From positions 620,001 through 684,000 of the forward strand of contig NZ_JABCJE010000001.1 of the NCBI RefSeq assembly GCF_013377535.1: a stretch of 64,000 bases of DNA, given 5' to 3'. Origin of the DNA: Donghicola mangrovi. GTDB taxonomy: Bacteria; Pseudomonadota; Alphaproteobacteria; Rhodobacterales; Rhodobacteraceae. Below the pieces are notes generated by a model. It saw only the letters and a program-made list of their open reading frames with translations, was not told the DNA's origin and searched no databases. Below, piece after piece: positions 1 through 7,664 of the stretch. The position numbers and the translations under genes are program-made. Each line of letters begins with the position of its first letter. Position 1 is the first letter of the stretch.

Positions 1-1295
1 AGCGCGTCGGTCAGGCTGTATCCCAGATAGGCTAAACGCAGCAAAGAGCGCCGGTATTGGCCCAGCGGGAACCGTGTTGGCGTGCGGCCCGTGAATTCGG
101 GCAGGGGGTGGGCGTTCGTGCCTGCGATCCGCCCCGCAATCGATGCTCCGGCATAGCTGCCCATCGCGACACCGTTGCCGTGCCAGCCCATCGCGGCGTG
201 CACGCCGGGCATATCCGGCACCTCTCCGGCAAAGGGGACGAGCGCGGGCATCAGGCACACCAGACCGGACCACGTATGCGTCGCCTCGACATGGTGCCAC
301 GCCGGGAACATCTGTTCGAAATGGGTGCGCAGGCGGCGGCGGGTGACGGCTTCGGCGCGGGCAGTGCAGGTGACGCCCCCGCGCATCCCGAACAGGAACC
401 GTCCGTTCGGCATCAGGCGGAAGTAATGCAGCAAGGTCCGCGTGTCATAGGCCATCAGGTCGCTGGTCCACCCTTGCGCCTGCTGTTCGTCGGGCTTCAG
501 AGGGCGTGTGACCATCACCGAGGACAGCGCGGGCAGATAGCGCGCCGCCATCCAGTCGGGCAAGTCATCGCTGGTATAGCCGTTGGTGGCGATCAGGACT
601 TGGTCCGCTTCGACCCAACCATCAGGCGTCACGGCGTGCCAGCGCTGGCGGCCGCGTTTCAACTGGGTCATCGGGCTGTGGCCATAGATATTCACGCCGA
701 TGGACGCCGCATGACGGGCCAGCCCCTCTAGGTACCGGCGGGGGTTCAGGCCAAAGCCGACGCGGGTGTGCAGGCCACCGTGAAATTGCGGACCGTTGAT
801 CCCCATCGCGGCCAATCCGGCGCGGTCGACAGTCTCGCCGGACCGCTGGAGGCGCTTCATCGCGTGACGGGAATGGGCCAGCACGATCTCACCATCCGAA
901 TGCTGCTCGACATCCAGCGACAGGGAGGAAACGCGGCGGGCGACCAGATTGATCGCCTGAATCTGCGCGGTATCCCAGTCGTCCAGCGCGCCTTGACCAT
1001 AGCGGCGGGCAATCGCGGCGTCGCTGGCCTTGGCCCCACCCATACAGCAGAAGCCCCCGTTGCGCCCCGAAGCCCCCCAACCGGGCCATTCCGCATCCAG
1101 AACGATGACAGAGGCCCCACCAGCCGCAAGCTCAATCGCCGCGTTCAGGCCGGTAAAGCCTGCGCCGATGATCGCGACATCCGCCTGATGGGTGCCCTGT
1201 AGAACGGGCCAGCGCCGTGCGGTGACGGTGCTGTCCCAGTAGCAATCGCTGCGCCCTTCGTCGGAATAGGCGAAGTCCTCGTAGATGCGGCGCAT
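1..1295 (-). CDS. FAD-dependent oxidoreductase, DAO family (gamma-glutamylputrescine oxidase-like), 3' end cut by window edge
   Basis: Reading leftwards from the ATG at 1295, the frame stays open to the window edge (431 codons), so the C-terminus is missing. A dinucleotide-binding motif (AIIGAGFTGLNAAIELA) lies near residue 40, followed by GASGRNGGF, both typical of the D-amino-acid oxidase/glycine oxidase family; MGWHGNGVAMGSYAG later fits the second FAD-binding part. Its start overlaps the potI stop by one base (TGATG), so it is translationally coupled to a putrescine transporter. Known relatives beside such transporters oxidise gamma-glutamylputrescine or other amines. The exact substrate is inferred from context only. 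Confidence 0.85.
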   Translation of the reverse strand, partial: MRRIYEDFAYSDEGRSDCYWDSTVTARRWPVLQGTHQADVAIIGAGFTGLNAAIELAAGGASVIVLDAEWPGWGASGRNGGFCCMGGAKASDAAIARRYGQGALDDWDTAQIQAINLVARRVSSLSLDVEQHSDGEIVLAHSRHAMKRLQRSGETVDRAGLAAMGINGPQFHGGLHTRVGFGLNPRRYLEGLARHAASIGVNIYGHSPMTQLKRGRQRWHAVTPDGWVEADQVLIATNGYTSDDLPDWMAARYLPALSSVMVTRPLKPDEQQAQGWTSDLMAYDTRTLLHYFRLMPNGRFLFGMRGGVTCTARAEAVTRRRLRTHFEQMFPAWHHVEATHTWSGLVCLMPALVPFAGEVPDMPGVHAAMGWHGNGVAMGSYAGASIAGRIAGTNAHPLPEFTGRTPTRFPLGQYRRSLLRLAYLGYSLTDA

Positions 1296-2110
1296 CAGGT
1301 CCGCTCGGCAGCGCGGGCGTCAGCCTCGGCGCGGGCGATGTTGCGTTTGCTGATGATCGACGCGGTAATCACCCCGATGGCCACGATGCTGATCATTATG
1401 GTCGACAGGGCGTTAATCTCGGGCGAGACGCCCAGACGGACCGAGCTGAAGATCTTGATCGGCAGGGTGGTGGCCGACGGACCGGCGGTAAAGCTGGCGA
1501 TCACCAGATCGTCCAGAGACAGGGTAAAGGCCAAGAGCCACCCCGATACCACCGCAGGCATGATGATCGGCAGGGTCACCAGACGGAACGCCTGAAACGG
1601 GGTACAGCCCAGATCCAGCGCCGCCTCTTCGAGCGATTTGTCAAAGCTGACTAGACGCGAGCTGACCACCACCGACACGTAGCACATGGCAAAGGTGGTG
1701 TGCGCCAGAACGATGGTGACCACGCCGCGATCCAGACCGATGCCGATGAACAGCAGCAGCAGGGACAGGCCGGTGATGACTTCGGGCATCACGAGCGGCG
1801 CATAGATCATGCCGGAAAACAGCGTCCGGCCAAAGAACCGCCCGCCGCGCACCATCACATGGGCCGCCATCGTGCCCAGCACCGTCGCGAGGGTCGAGCT
1901 GATCACTGCCACCCGCAGGGTCACCCACGCGGCATCCAGAAACGCCTCGTTCTGCATCAGCTCGCCGTACCATTTGGTCGAGAAGCCCGCCCAAACCGTC
2001 ACCAGTTTGGATTCGTTGAACGAATAGATCACGAGGATCAGCATCGGCAGATAGAGGAACGCGAACCCCAGCGTCAGAGAGGTCAGGTTGAACCAGCTGA
2101 AACGTTTCAT
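1295..2110 (-). CDS. potI: Putrescine/spermidine ABC transporter, inner-membrane permease PotI
   Basis: A 271-residue hydrophobic protein with about six membrane segments. It carries the permease EAA loop (EEAALDLGCTPFQAFRLVTLP, near residues 160-180) that contacts the ATPase. Length and loop match PotI/PotC of the polyamine importers. The start overlaps the potH stop by four bases (ATGA) and the stop overlaps the oxidase start, so it is the fourth gene of potF-potG-potH-potI-oxidase. It should pair with PotH to form the membrane channel. Putrescine rather than spermidine is inferred from the nearby catabolic genes. Confidence 0.92.
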   Translation of the reverse strand: MKRFSWFNLTSLTLGFAFLYLPMLILVIYSFNESKLVTVWAGFSTKWYGELMQNEAFLDAAWVTLRVAVISSTLATVLGTMAAHVMVRGGRFFGRTLFSGMIYAPLVMPEVITGLSLLLLFIGIGLDRGVVTIVLAHTTFAMCYVSVVVSSRLVSFDKSLEEAALDLGCTPFQAFRLVTLPIIMPAVVSGWLLAFTLSLDDLVIASFTAGPSATTLPIKIFSSVRLGVSPEINALSTIMISIVAIGVITASIISKRNIARAEADARAAERT

Positions 2111-2997
2111 CCTTCGGCCTCCCGCTGCTTTTGCTCGTTGCGTTGGAACAGGATGATCGGGATCACCAGGATCGCCAGCAGGACCACAGCCACGGCCGAG
2201 GCCACGGGCCAGTCGCGGTTGTTAAAGAACTCTTCCCACAGGACTTTGCCGATCATCAGGGTGTCGGAACCGCCCAACAGGGACGGGATCACGAACTCGC
2301 CGATTGACGGGATGAAGACCAGAAAACAGCCCGCGATGATGCCGGATTTCGACAGCGGAAAGGTCACCAGCCAGAACGCCTGAAGGCGCGAACAGCCCAG
2401 ATCTTCGGCTGCCTCGAGCAGGCTTTCGTCCATCTTTTCCAGCGCCGCATAGATCGGCAGGATCATGAACGGCAGGTAGGTGTAGACGATCCCGATATAG
2501 ACGGCCTTGGTCGTGTTCATGATGATCAGCGGCTCGGAAATGATGCCGGCCCACAGCAGGAACTGGTTCAGGAAACCTTCGGTCGACAGGATGCCCATCC
2601 ACGAATAAACGCGGATCAGAAAGCTGGTCCAGAACGGCAGGATCACCAGCATCATCAGGGTCGGGCGCCATTCGGACGGCGCGCGGGCCATGCCGTAAGC
2701 CACCGGATAACCGACACACAGGGTGAGCAGGGTGGCCACCACAGCGATTTTCAGCGAACTCAGGTAGGCCTTCCAATAAAGGTCATCCTCGGTCAGGAAA
2801 ACAAAGTTCTCTAGATCAAGCTGGCTGAAGAAATCCTTGAGCCCCTCCCATCCCGCGCCGGGGTCCAGCTGCGGCAGGTAAGGCGGGATCGACAGGTTCA
2901 GGTCCGACAGCGAAATCTTTAGCACGATCAGGAAGGGGACCAGAAACAGCCCCAAGAGCCAAAGATACGGCAGCGCTATGACAAGGTAGCGGCGCAT
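2107..2997 (-). CDS. potH: Putrescine/spermidine ABC transporter, inner-membrane permease PotH
   Basis: A 296-residue permease with an N-terminal signal-anchor helix (YLVIALPYLWLLGLFLVPF), a long periplasmic loop and about five more helices. Its EAA motif (LLEAAEDLGCSRLQAFWLVTFP) lies near residues 195-215. The longer N-terminal region compared with PotI is the usual PotH/PotB pattern. It starts three bases after the potG stop and overlaps potI by four bases, giving a tightly coupled operon. It forms the heterodimeric channel with PotI. Confidence 0.92.
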   Translation of the reverse strand: MRRYLVIALPYLWLLGLFLVPFLIVLKISLSDLNLSIPPYLPQLDPGAGWEGLKDFFSQLDLENFVFLTEDDLYWKAYLSSLKIAVVATLLTLCVGYPVAYGMARAPSEWRPTLMMLVILPFWTSFLIRVYSWMGILSTEGFLNQFLLWAGIISEPLIIMNTTKAVYIGIVYTYLPFMILPIYAALEKMDESLLEAAEDLGCSRLQAFWLVTFPLSKSGIIAGCFLVFIPSIGEFVIPSLLGGSDTLMIGKVLWEEFFNNRDWPVASAVAVVLLAILVIPIILFQRNEQKQREAEG

Positions 2998-3000
2998 GGA

Positions 3001-4137
3001 TCAATCCTCCAGCACGGAGCCGCCGGTGGTCGTCCAGCTGACCCAAACCTGATCTTCCCAAGTGTACGGACGGCGCGAGATGCGGCGGGTGTTGGCCATC
3101 TGCGATTTGATGACCTGACCGTTCGGCAGCTGCACGTGATAGGTCGACAGGTTCCCCAGATAGGCGATGTCCAAGATCTTGCCCTGCGCGACGTTCACGG
3201 CATCCTCGGGGCGGTCGGGGCTGATCGTCACCTTCTCGGGACGGATCGCATAGAACACCTTCTGGCCCGCGGTGATGTTGCGCTGGGTCTTGGCGGTGAT
3301 GGGCTGCTGCCCCTCGGCCCACTCGATGGTGACTTGGCCATCGGACACTGCAGTCGAGCGCCCCTCGATCAGGTTCACGTCACCGATAAAGTCCGCCACA
3401 TAGGCGTTCTCGGGGAATTCGTAGATGCGGTCAGGAGTGGCGATCTGCATGACCTTGCCTTCGTCCATCACGGCGATGCGGCTGGCGACGGTCATGGCCT
3501 CTTCCTGATCGTGGGTCACGATCACAAAGGTGGTGCCGGTCTTTTCCTGAATGTCCATCAACTCGAACTGCGTGTCTTCGCGCAGTTTGGCATCCAGTGC
3601 GCCCAGAGGTTCGTCCAGCAGCAGCAGCTTGGGCTGCTTGGCCAGCGAACGGGCAAGGGCGACGCGCTGACGCTGGCCGCCGGAAATCTGGTGGGGTTTG
3701 CGTTTGGCAAACTTCTGCAGGCGGACCATGCGCAGCATCTCTTCGACGCGGTTGGCGATCTCGTCCTTGGATTTACCGTCCCGGCGCAGGCCGAACGCGA
3801 TGTTTTCATAGACCGACAGGTGCGGGAACAGCGCATAGCTCTGGAACATCATGTTCACAGGCCGCTGGTTCGGCGCGATTGGCCCCATGTCCTGTCCGCC
3901 GATATAGATTTTGCCTTCGGTCGGGGTTTCAAAGCCCGCAAGCATCCGCATCATCGTGGTTTTGCCACAGCCCGACGGCCCCAGAAGCGCAAAGAACTCG
4001 CGTTCGTAGATGTCCAGTGTCAGGTTGTCGATCGCGGTAAAGTCACCGAAACGCTTGGTCACATTCTCGAACCGGATCAGCGGCTTGGCATTGGGATCAT
4101 CCCAAGGGGCAAAAATCGGAGCACCGTTGGCGGGCAT
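3001..4137 (-). CDS. potG: Putrescine/spermidine ABC transporter ATP-binding protein PotG
   Basis: A 378-residue ATPase: Walker A GPSGCGKTT at about 53-61, signature ISGGQRQR at 151-158, Walker B LLLLDEP at 171-177, switch histidine in VIVTHDQEEAM, and a C-terminal TOBE-type regulatory region. I chose the ATG at 4137 because GAGG lies six bases upstream; a longer reading to 4185 lacks family-like sequence. It energises the PotHI channel. A 74-base gap with a hairpin and T-run separates it from potF, so it is probably made in smaller amounts than the binding protein. Confidence 0.93.
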   Translation of the reverse strand: MPANGAPIFAPWDDPNAKPLIRFENVTKRFGDFTAIDNLTLDIYEREFFALLGPSGCGKTTMMRMLAGFETPTEGKIYIGGQDMGPIAPNQRPVNMMFQSYALFPHLSVYENIAFGLRRDGKSKDEIANRVEEMLRMVRLQKFAKRKPHQISGGQRQRVALARSLAKQPKLLLLDEPLGALDAKLREDTQFELMDIQEKTGTTFVIVTHDQEEAMTVASRIAVMDEGKVMQIATPDRIYEFPENAYVADFIGDVNLIEGRSTAVSDGQVTIEWAEGQQPITAKTQRNITAGQKVFYAIRPEKVTISPDRPEDAVNVAQGKILDIAYLGNLSTYHVQLPNGQVIKSQMANTRRISRRPYTWEDQVWVSWTTTGGSVLED

Positions 4138-4161
4138 GAAAAACCTCGACGAATAGTCGGA

Positions 4162-4200
4162 AAAACAGAGCAGGGCGCACGGCAAAACCGCACGCCCTGA
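4162..4200 (-). terminator. Stem-loop plus T-run between potF and potG (attenuator-like)
   Basis: Read on the minus strand, CAGGGCG (4200-4194) pairs with CGCCCTG (4178-4172), with three further inner pairs, and TTTTT follows at 4166-4162. It lies after the potF stop but before potG in the same operon. Such elements usually end part of the transcripts or protect the upstream mRNA, giving more binding protein than transporter. Function is inferred. Confidence 0.65.
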
Positions 4201-4211
4201 TTGGAATAAGA

Positions 4212-5297
4212 TCAGTTACCCGATTTGACCTTGGTCCACATGCGGGTCACGGTCCGCTGCAGCTTGGGGTCGTAGGGCGAGAAGGTGTAAAGGTTCGCCA
4301 GAGTCGCCTCGTCGGGATAGATGGCGGTGTCGCCGATCACGTCCTCGACCAGGAACTCCTGCGACGCTTTGTTGCCGTTGGCGTAGTAAACATAGTTCGA
4401 CGCCGCCGCCATGTTGTGCGCGTCCATGATGAAGTTCAGGAACTTGTGCGCGCCATCGGGGTTCGGAGCATCCGCGGGGATCGCCATCTGGTCGAACCAC
4501 ATCAGAGCGCCTTCTTTGGGGGCGTTGTAGGCGATTTCGACACCGTTGTCGGCCTCGGCGGCACGGTCACGGGCCTGCAGAACGTCACCCGACCAGCCAA
4601 AGGCCACGCAGATGTCGCCGTTCGCCAGCGCGTTGATGTATTCCGACGAGTCGAACTTGGTGATGTAGGGACGCACGGCCATCAGCACGTCTTCGGCCTT
4701 GGCGATCACTTCGGGGTCTTTGCTGTCGGGGTCTTCGCCCAGATACTTCAGAACGCCGGGGATGACTTCGACGGGCGCATCCAGCATGTAGACGCCGCAC
4801 GAACCCAGTTTCTCCATGTTGGCGGGGTCCAGGATCAGCGCGAGGCTGTCGATGGGCGCATCTTCACCCAGAGCCTCTTTGACCTTGCCCACGTTCACAC
4901 CGATGCCGGTGGTGCCCCACATGTAGTTGATCGAGTATTCGTTGCCGGGGTCGTACTGTGCGGTGCGCTCAGAGATCACGTCCCACATGTTGGCCAGGTT
5001 CGGCAGCTTGGACTTGTCCAGCTTCTGGAAGGCACCCGCCGCGATCTGGCGCTGCAGGAAGCTACCGGTGGGAACAACGACGTCATAGCCCGAACCGCCT
5101 GCCAGCATCTTGGTCTCGAGCACTTCGTTGCTGTCGAACACGTCGTAAACCAGATCAAGGCCGGTCTCTTCTTCGAACTTGGCCAGCAGCTCTTCGTCGA
5201 TATAGTCGGACCAGTTGTAGACGCGCACCTCTTCGGCAAAGGCCGAAGCCGCGGTCATCGCGAGCACTGCAGTTGCGGTCGCAAGTTTGAATGTCAT
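4212..5297 (-). CDS. potF: Putrescine/spermidine-binding periplasmic protein PotF
   Basis: A 361-residue extracellular solute-binding protein with a clear signal peptide (MTFKLATATAVLAMTAASAFA, cleavage after residue 21) and the family opening EEVRVYNWSDYIDEELLAKF. The ATG at 5297 has AGGAGA six bases upstream; an upstream in-frame extension would bury the signal peptide. It delivers polyamine to PotGHI. It heads the leftward operon and is divergent from the gntR regulator at 5459; a TTGATCAA palindrome lies 46 bases upstream of the start. Choice of putrescine over spermidine is inferred from the aminotransferase and oxidase neighbours. Confidence 0.93.
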   Translation of the reverse strand: MTFKLATATAVLAMTAASAFAEEVRVYNWSDYIDEELLAKFEEETGLDLVYDVFDSNEVLETKMLAGGSGYDVVVPTGSFLQRQIAAGAFQKLDKSKLPNLANMWDVISERTAQYDPGNEYSINYMWGTTGIGVNVGKVKEALGEDAPIDSLALILDPANMEKLGSCGVYMLDAPVEVIPGVLKYLGEDPDSKDPEVIAKAEDVLMAVRPYITKFDSSEYINALANGDICVAFGWSGDVLQARDRAAEADNGVEIAYNAPKEGALMWFDQMAIPADAPNPDGAHKFLNFIMDAHNMAAASNYVYYANGNKASQEFLVEDVIGDTAIYPDEATLANLYTFSPYDPKLQRTVTRMWTKVKSGN

Positions 5298-5342
5298 GGT
5301 TGTCTCCTGTTGGGTAGGTGACGCTTTTCGCGCCTTACACAG

Positions 5343-5356
5343 AATTTGATCAAGTT
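5343..5356. promoter_or_regulatory. Candidate operator (TTGATCAA palindrome) upstream of potF
   Basis: AATTTGATCAAGTT is an almost perfect inverted repeat (13 of 14 positions), in the divergent region between potF and the GntR gene. Related sites lie at 5469-5476 and 6148-6161. Assignment to the GntR protein is inferred from position and recurrence. Confidence 0.5.
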
Positions 5357-5458
5357 TTACCCCATGTGGCAACGTTTCATTATTCCCACGTGTCCAGTAA
5401 ACTCATAAGGCTGGTTACGACGCAAGCGGCGCTATACAAATTGGGAGGCGATTAAAAA

Positions 5459-6139
5459 TTGGGCAATGTTGATCAAGCGGGAAGTAAAACGGCCTCCGTA
5501 CCGGCACATGAAATCGCATATCGAACATTGCGCCACAAAATACTTTTTGGTGAGCTGGCCCCGGGTCAACCTGTGACCATTTTGGGCCTGACCGAACAGC
5601 TGGGTGCCGGCATGACCCCTGTTCGCGAAGCCATTCGTCGCCTGATTGCCGAAGGCGCGCTTGATTTTCAGGGCAATCGCCGCGTGTGCGTGCCCCGCTT
5701 GACCCGTCAATCCGTAGAAGAGCTGGTTTTCGCCCGCCTCGCGCTGGAGCCCCGCTTGGCCGAGCTGGCGTGCGCCCGTGCAGACCAGTCTGCGCGCGAT
5801 GAATTAATGGGCATCGACCAACAGCTGGACAAGGCCATGCAGGGTGGCGACATCTCGGGCTACCTCATGGGGAACTACAAATTCCATCACCGGCTCTACG
5901 ATCTGGCGAACGCACCGATTCTGGCGTCTATGGCCGATAGTATGTGGCTGCGCTTTGGTCCGTCGCTGCGGGTTGTGTGCGGGCGCTATGGCACGGTTAA
6001 CCTGCCGGACAACCATAAAATTCTGCTCGCCGCGATGCAGGAGGGCGACGCAAGCGCAACTGCCCAAGCGATGCGCGCCGATATCGAACAGGGCATGAAT
6101 CAGCTGGCTGACAGCCTCGGGTCCCCTGATTCGATTTGA
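5459..6139 (+). CDS. GntR-family (FadR subfamily) transcriptional regulator of the putrescine genes
   Basis: A 226-residue regulator. The N-terminal winged helix-turn-helix spans about residues 15-75 (EIAYRTLRHKILFGELAPG, then MTPVREAIRRLIAEGAL), followed by an all-helical FCD-type effector domain containing FARLALEPRLAELA and HHRLYDLAN. The start is a TTG: GGGAGG lies ten bases upstream and no in-frame ATG precedes the DNA-binding domain. It sits between potF (divergent) and a class III aminotransferase (same strand), so it most likely controls both in response to a polyamine-derived ligand. A TTGATCAA palindrome within codons 4-6 suggests self-control. Confidence 0.88.
   Translation: MGNVDQAGSKTASVPAHEIAYRTLRHKILFGELAPGQPVTILGLTEQLGAGMTPVREAIRRLIAEGALDFQGNRRVCVPRLTRQSVEELVFARLALEPRLAELACARADQSARDELMGIDQQLDKAMQGGDISGYLMGNYKFHHRLYDLANAPILASMADSMWLRFGPSLRVVCGRYGTVNLPDNHKILLAAMQEGDASATAQAMRADIEQGMNQLADSLGSPDSI
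5469..5476. promoter_or_regulatory. Candidate operator (TTGATCAA) inside the start of the gntR gene
   Basis: A perfect 8-base palindrome TTGATCAA eight bases after the TTG start, 126 bases from the similar site before potF. A repressor bound here would block its own transcription. An octamer can occur by chance, so support comes from the clustering. Confidence 0.4.
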
Positions 6140-6147
6140 CAGTCGAT

Positions 6148-6161
6148 AATTTGATCATATT
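6148..6161. promoter_or_regulatory. Candidate operator upstream of the aminotransferase gene
   Basis: AATTTGATCATATT matches the potF-proximal site AATTTGATCAAGTT at 12 of 14 positions. It lies in the 75-base gap between the GntR gene and the aminotransferase, 54 bases before that start. Confidence 0.45.
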
Positions 6162-6214
6162 CTTGACCTAAAGGCGTCAGTCGGCGCCGCTATCCCTTTC
6201 TCCCAAGGACGAGG

Positions 6215-7612
6215 ATGACCATGGTCGAGATCTCCAACCACATGCCCACCGCCGAACTTCAGGCGCTGGATGCAGCCCACCACATGCACCCCTTTTCGAC
6301 CCAGTCGGGTTTCCTGAAAAAGGGCGCCCGCGTCATTACCCGCGCCGAGGGCGTGCACCTGTGGGATTCCGAGGGCGAGAAAATTCTGGACGCGATGGCG
6401 GGCCTTTGGTGCGTCAACATCGGCTACGGCCGCGAAGAACTGGCCCAAGCCGCCTATCGCCAGATGAAGGAACTGCCCTACTACAATACCTTCTTCCAGA
6501 CGACCCACGTGCCGGTCATCGCGCTGTCGAACCGCTTGGCCGAGCTGGCCCCCGGTGATCTGAACCACGTGTTCTATGCCGGCTCGGGCTCCGAAGCGAA
6601 CGACACCAACCTGCGTATGGTCCGCTTCTATTGGGCGCAAAAGGGCAAGCCCGAGAAGAACATCATCATCAGCCGCAAGAACGCCTATCACGGCTCGACC
6701 CTAGGGGCGATGTCGCTGGGTGGCATGAGCGGGATGCACGCCCAAGGCGGCGTTGTTCAAAACGTCCATCACATCGACCAGCCCAACTGGTGGTCCGAAG
6801 GCGGCGACATGTCCCCCGAGGATTTCGGTCTGGAACGCGCACAACAGCTGGAAAAAGCGATTCTGGAACTGGGTGAGAACCGCGTTGCCGCCTTTATCGC
6901 CGAGCCGATCCAGGGCGCGGGCGGGGTGATCGTGCCCCCCTCGACCTATTGGCCCGAGATCAAGCGCATCTGTGACAAATACGAGATCCTGCTGATCGCC
7001 GACGAAGTGATCTGTGGCTTTGGCCGCACCGGCAACTGGTTCGGCAGCGAAACCGTTGGCATCCAGCCCCACATCATGACCATCGCCAAGGGTCTGTCCT
7101 CGGGCTATGCGCCCATCGGCGGCTCGATCGTCTGTGACGAGGTGGCCGAGGTCGTCGGTGGAGACGAATTCAACCACGGCTATACCTATGCAGGCCATCC
7201 GGTCAGCTGTGCGGTTGCCTTGGAAAACCTGCGCATTCTGGACGAAGAGCGCATTATCGCCACCGCCCGTGACGAAATCGCCCCCTATCTGAAGGAAAAG
7301 TTCGAGTCCCTGACCGAGCACCCCATGGTTGGCGAGGCCAAGATCGTGGGTCACATGGGCTCTATCGCGCTGACCCCGAACAAGGCCACCCGCGCCAAAT
7401 TCGCCGCCGAGGCTGGCACCGTTGGCTATCTGGTGCGCGAGCGTTGCTTTGCCAACAACCTGATCATGCGTCACGTGGGCGACCGGATGATCATCTCTCC
7501 GCCGCTGATTTTTACCAAAGAAAACGTCGATACCCTGATCGAACGCGCGTGGAAGTCGCTGGACGAAGGCATGGCCAACGCCAAAGCCCAAGGCGTTTTC
7601 ACCGCCGCCTGA
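6215..7612 (+). CDS. spuC: Class III (omega) aminotransferase, probably putrescine:pyruvate aminotransferase
   Basis: A 465-residue PLP enzyme. The PLP-phosphate loop region YAGSGSEANDTNLRM is at about 121-135, the PLP-ring aspartate motif LLIADEVICGFGRTG near 259-273, and the Schiff-base lysine is K292 in TIAKGLSSGY. Length and motifs fit the SpuC/omega-amino acid:pyruvate group, which converts putrescine to 4-aminobutanal. Context (potFGHI, GntR, amine oxidase) favours putrescine, but taurine, beta-alanine or other amines remain possible from sequence alone. AAGGA lies nine bases before the ATG; a second ATG follows six bases later. An intrinsic terminator follows. Confidence 0.85.
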   Translation: MTMVEISNHMPTAELQALDAAHHMHPFSTQSGFLKKGARVITRAEGVHLWDSEGEKILDAMAGLWCVNIGYGREELAQAAYRQMKELPYYNTFFQTTHVPVIALSNRLAELAPGDLNHVFYAGSGSEANDTNLRMVRFYWAQKGKPEKNIIISRKNAYHGSTLGAMSLGGMSGMHAQGGVVQNVHHIDQPNWWSEGGDMSPEDFGLERAQQLEKAILELGENRVAAFIAEPIQGAGGVIVPPSTYWPEIKRICDKYEILLIADEVICGFGRTGNWFGSETVGIQPHIMTIAKGLSSGYAPIGGSIVCDEVAEVVGGDEFNHGYTYAGHPVSCAVALENLRILDEERIIATARDEIAPYLKEKFESLTEHPMVGEAKIVGHMGSIALTPNKATRAKFAAEAGTVGYLVRERCFANNLIMRHVGDRMIISPPLIFTKENVDTLIERAWKSLDEGMANAKAQGVFTAA

Positions 7613-7614
7613 AT

Positions 7615-7630
7615 TGCTCCACGTGAAACA
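7615..7630. promoter_or_regulatory. Degenerate parS-like site
   Basis: TGCTCCACGTGAAACA matches the parS consensus TGTTTCACGTGAAACA at 14 of 16 positions, just after the aminotransferase stop. Two perfect copies lie at 33865 and 35767. ParB binding here is unproven. Confidence 0.35.
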
Positions 7631-7635
7631 ATTTG

Positions 7636-7664
7636 CGCCAAGGCTCCGCGGCTTTGGCGTTTTT
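7636..7664 (+). terminator. Intrinsic terminator of the aminotransferase gene
   Basis: CGCCAAGGC pairs with GCTTTGGCG (one G-T pair) around a short loop and is followed by TTTTT at 7660-7664. It ends where the convergent ABC exporter gene stops. Confidence 0.8.
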
